Part shown: positions 60,562 to 64,000 of the stretch, in pieces
How positions within the stretch are numbered: position 1 is the first letter of the stretch
How the letters are laid out: the number at the start of each line of letters is the position of its first letter
Made by a program: the position numbers and the translations under genes
Source of the DNA: Asterochloris sp. CNOR1
Taxonomy: Eukaryota > Chlorophyta > Trebouxiophyceae > Trebouxiales > Trebouxiaceae
Length of the DNA: 64,000 nucleotides
Direction of reading: 5' to 3'
NCBI GenBank assembly: GCA_963969365.1
Contig: OZ017754.1
Location: forward strand, 930,001 to 994,000
Notes under the pieces: model-generated
What the model was told of the DNA's origin: nothing
The model's input: only the letters and a program-made list of their open reading frames with translations
Database searches by the model: none

Positions 60562-63500
60562 ATGGCGCAAAGGGCCAGCAGGGGTGGCAGAGGTAGAAAC
60601 ACTGCTGTGGCAAACCCAGATGTAGATGGGCTCCCTGCAGACAGCGGTGATCTGGCCACCCTGCTGGCAGCTGTAGATCAGGTGAGCATGGGGGCCGCAA
60701 GTATTCATCACGCTGACTCCAGCCAATCTTGGCTATTGACTGCTTCATCACTGGCAGGTGATGCGCCTGGTGAAACCTGCTGCCTGCTGCTGTGCCTTAC
60801 GGCAGTCTTATGCAAAAGTTTTGCACAACACTTGTCTGCATGCCGGCCTGGAGCTGGCACCGCGCTGGCGGTGTAGCTGGTGCAGCTGGTGACGCTGTCA
60901 CCTCTTGCAGCTGATGCTGTAGAGCTGGGAATAGCCATCCCTAGCACAGCTGTCCCAATGCAAGGCTGGTCCCTGCAGGCATCCTCACAGGGCTTCTGGG
61001 ACTCAGCAGAGGGGCAGCAGGCCGCGGCGTCAGATGCACGCAAGCGTCCAGGCAATGGCGGCTCCCTGCGCACAAAGCACACCCGCAAGAGCCAGACGTC
61101 AGGGCGGACGGGGTCAGGCGCACTGGTGGCTGCTGCAGGTGAAGACATTATCCAAGCTGCCTTGCGATCGTGCACACCTTTCTGGCTGTTTGCAGATATA
61201 GGTCTCTGGTGCTGCCGCGCTGTCCGTTATCACCGTGCACTGCACCAGAGCTGGCTGCCTGCTGGCAAATTGATGCTGCCATCACAGATCGCAGCTCCGT
61301 CATCACAGCTGTCTGCGACAACAGTTGGCAGGTTCAGAGCTCCCATTGCAGCTGTTTAGGCTGGGTGCAGTGCAGGCCAGCTGCCACCTGCAGTTGGCTG
61401 TTTGTCATGGCGGCGCACCTCCAGAGCAGCTTTTTTAAGGTGCCGCTCTGTTGGCTGGGCACTGCTGGATCCAAAGCTGGCGTCACAGCTGTTCGGGTTT
61501 GGGATTAGCATGTAGCAGGTTGCAACTACAGGTTGCCAAGCTGTGCTGCCTGCACATGCACGTGCTGCAAGCTGCCATGCTGGTCGTCCTGGCCAGGCAC
61601 AGCTGCAGAGCTGGCGCCGCAGCTGCCCGACATGCACCATGGCCAGAGCGATGCAAGCCAGGCCAGGCTGAAAGACAGCTTGATGCTGCCACAGCTGCAG
61701 TGCATGCCGCACACAGCGTTGCTGGTTGTCATCAAGCAGCGGTAGACACTTGACTGGTTCCTTTTTGGATGCTGCGGGCATGGCTCAGTGGCGCCACTTG
61801 CATAAAACAATTGTGGGCAGCGGCAGAGACCTTGGTGGGAAGTGACAATGAGTGCAGTTCAGCATGTGTTGCATTCCTGCCAGCCGCAACCACGTCAATG
61901 CCCCAGGCGCAACAACATGCGAGCGTCACCAGTTTGCTCGCTCCCTGCTGCAGATGCAGCCCATGACGACAGCGCACCCCAGCGGCGCAGCGCGCGCGCA
62001 GGCAAGGGGCGCAAGCGCCCAGCGTCCAGTCTGGAGGAGGACATTGACTTTGCACTGGATGACGGGGAGGACCTGGACGAGGAGCCCACAAGTAGGCAAT
62101 GACAGCCGTCCTTCATGCCAGCAGCAAGACGGCTGCCAGCACTGTCAACCTTGTGTTGGGGAGGATGAGGTGGACCCGGAAGAGGAGCTCACAAAAAGAA
62201 TATTATTAGAAAGAGCACAGATTTGTGTTGGCAAGCTTCACTCATTGCTCACACTGGCCTGGCTCATTGTGTTGCATATGCAGCAAGGCGCTGCAGGGTG
62301 ATTGGTGGCACAGAGCCTATAGAGCTCAGCTGCTGGGGGCTGCAAGCTGCTAGGCAGCCATTCGAAGAAGGGAACGAGCCTCATGTTGTCTGAGCCAAGG
62401 TGAGGAGCTCCTTGGTGTGGCAATGGGGGAGTGAGGGAGTCATAAACCTCCTGGGTCAAGACCAGATTGGTTGGTGGTGGGAACGTGCCCTGGGCTGGCT
62501 CAACATGCAAAGCATCGGGTAAGCTAAAGCGCAGACCCACCTGGCAAGCAACAATGCGTGTGCCTGACACTCAATTCTTGTGCATGCTGCTGCTGTAGGA
62601 GGTGGATTCGGGGTCAAGGAGGAGGAGGAGGCCTGATGCCCGCCCCCAAGTCATGGCACGGAACGGGCTGCAGCAGCACTTGAGCACAATGCTGACGTGC
62701 ACTGCTCCTTTGCTGATACAGTGAGCGGCGTTGAGCTAGAGGAAGACGATGAGGGGGATGGGTCTCCTGGCAACAAGAAGAAGATTGGGCGGCCTCGCAA
62801 ATATGATGGACCCCTGGACAACCCCAATCTCACGGAGCCAGAGCGGCGGCGCATCAAGCGGCGCATCGCCAACAGGGAGTCTGCAGCGCGAGTCAGAAAC
62901 CGGCGGACCGTGCTCATCACTGAGCTGCATGATCAGGTGGGCTGACGCTGCGTTCTCAGGGAGGGCAGAAGGGCTGTCCATCCTGGTTGACTGACGGGGG
63001 CCAGCAGCAGGAAAGCAGGTGAGGCCCAGCAGAATGTGGCAGCCAATAGTCACGACTGTGCTTCATCAGGAGAGATGCTGTCAGACATGACTGAGAGCAT
63101 GTCCGAAAGGCAGTCTCTTCCGCCTGCCTCAGGGCCTGGGAGGTGGAATGTGGCAGGCACCATGCCCAAAAGGTGGGTACCGCCGTTCTATTGCATGCAG
63201 GGTATTGATAAGCAACACTTGCAACAAGCTTTAAACACAGCACGTGATGGTAGGCACAAGCATGTGCGTACTCAAGGCAAGCAGTCCATGTCCTTGCATA
63301 GTAAACTGCTCGCCTTTTCGCAAGGTGCTTGCCATGAAGGCGTTGCCTGGGCGCTCCTGGTGCTGAAGGCGCAGCACCTTACCTGCATCTGCATTCAGAA
63401 CTGAGGCTTGAGAATGGCAATGACTACAATGACCTGTCTCGCACCTGCATGCCAAGGCAGCAGCCAGGTCGAGCAGGTGCTGAAGCCCTTTCCTGAGCAC

Positions 63501-63950
63501 TCTTGCATCTGCGCAACTGTACCCTGCTGCACAACATACAGCAGCACACAGCACTGCCTGCACACTGCCCCTGCACCGTGTTCAGGTTCAGGCTCTAGGT
63601 GCCCCTGCCGACAGCAGAAGGGGATGGCACAGGTGGGCCGGGATGTGGGTGGGCTTAGTACGTAACACTTGCGTGCAGGAGGGGCCCTGGGCACTCAGGA
63701 GCACCATGAGAAGCAGTTGAGAGCGGTGAAGCGTGACATGGGTGGGCCATACAATGTGCCCTGGTGCGTGCAGGTCCAGGCCCTGGGCACTCAGAAGGAG
63801 CAGCTTCAGAAGCGGGTGATAGAGGTGGAGCGTGAGCGCGGGCTGTTCTTTCGTCACATGGAGGAACTGCGTCGGCACAGCACCACCCTGCAAGAGGACA
63901 ATGGGCGCCTGCTGACAGAGTTGAATAAGCTGAGACAGGCAATGAAACAG
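60562..63950 (+). CDS. bZIP transcription factor (3' end outside the window)
   Basis: Nuclear DNA-binding regulator. Five exons keep phase: 60562-60681, 60886-61138, 61954-62091, 62722-62936 and 63774-63950, with a donor at 63951, so the gene continues to the right. The N-terminal part is low complexity with basic stretches (RASRGGRGR; SARAGKGRKRP) and an acidic segment (EEDIDFALDDGEDLDEE). Exon 4 has an AT-hook-like IGRPRKYDG and the bZIP basic region KRRIANRESAARVRNRR. Exon 5 is a long zipper-like coiled coil (EQLQKRVIEVERERG, LQEDNGRLLTELNKLRQ). The second exon could also start at 60877 in the same frame. No closer subfamily is assigned. Confidence 0.85.
62155..62205 (+). repeat. Decayed copy of a bZIP-gene exon end and donor
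   Basis: The end of exon 61954-62091 (GGGGAGGACCTGGACGAGGA, then GCCCACAA and GTAGG) is echoed as GGGGAGGATGAGGTGGACC followed by GGAAGAGGAGCTCACAA and AAAG. The donor GT is lost in the copy. A third faint echo may lie near 62600-62640. Confidence 0.6.
63575..63750 (+). repeat. Two decayed copies of the zipper exon start
   Basis: Upstream of the exon at 63774 its acceptor and start (GTGCAG then GTCCAGGCCCTGGGCACTCA) are echoed at 63674-63748 (GTGCAGGAGGGGCCCTGGGC) and more weakly at about 63580-63650 (GTTCAGGCTCTAGGTGCCCC). Both contain frame breaks. Confidence 0.7.
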
Positions 63951-64000
63951 GTGGGCTTTGTCAAGGGTTTGGTCCAAAGACCAGGAGAACTGCCATGCTG

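Overview
This window is nuclear DNA from a green alga; a chlorophyte, perhaps trebouxiophyte-like, is my inference. Every recognisable protein is eukaryotic and several are plant-lineage types: a SECRET AGENT-like O-GlcNAc transferase, an ARIA-type armadillo/BTB protein, a CHR8-type CSB remodeller and a At4g39970-type HAD phosphatase. Genes are split into many short exons. Introns mostly end in CTGCAG, and nearly all exon junctions below were placed by matching reading frame and phase by eye. Base composition is GC-rich. A 200-base run of N (7128-7327) marks an assembly gap.

Layout from left to right: an unidentified gene fragment (298-742, +); O-GlcNAc transferase (2111-9499, +, broken by the gap); homogentisate 1,2-dioxygenase (9933-13818, -); HAD phosphatase (13963-15925, -); ARIA (17215-26255, -); a lone 5S rRNA-like gene (27639-27758, -); a germin-like cupin (28821-30678, +); an unrecognised ORF (30920-31615, -); a GCNA-like SprT protease with an HMG box (31665-36742, -); an ankyrin-type repeat gene with one in-frame stop (37001-37756, +); CSB/CHR8 (38258-51831, -, 25 exons); eIF3g (52328-55004, +); a membrane-anchored lipocalin-like protein (55199-56831, -); an NTF2-like protein (57022-59127, +); and a bZIP transcription factor running off the right end (60562 onward, +).

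The genes are mostly unrelated housekeeping and regulatory functions. The one functional pairing that stands out is GCNA (DNA-protein crosslink protease) close to CSB (transcription-coupled repair). Several neighbours are divergent or convergent with short spacers.

The strongest unexplained signal is architectural. Many introns carry decayed tandem copies of the adjacent exon edge together with its splice site. They range from a fresh, nearly identical 85-bp array beside a CSB exon (39486-39930) to very eroded copies in the O-GlcNAc transferase, germin, GCNA, ARIA, eIF3g and bZIP genes. GC-AG introns are also unusually frequent: six or seven among roughly 98 inferred introns.
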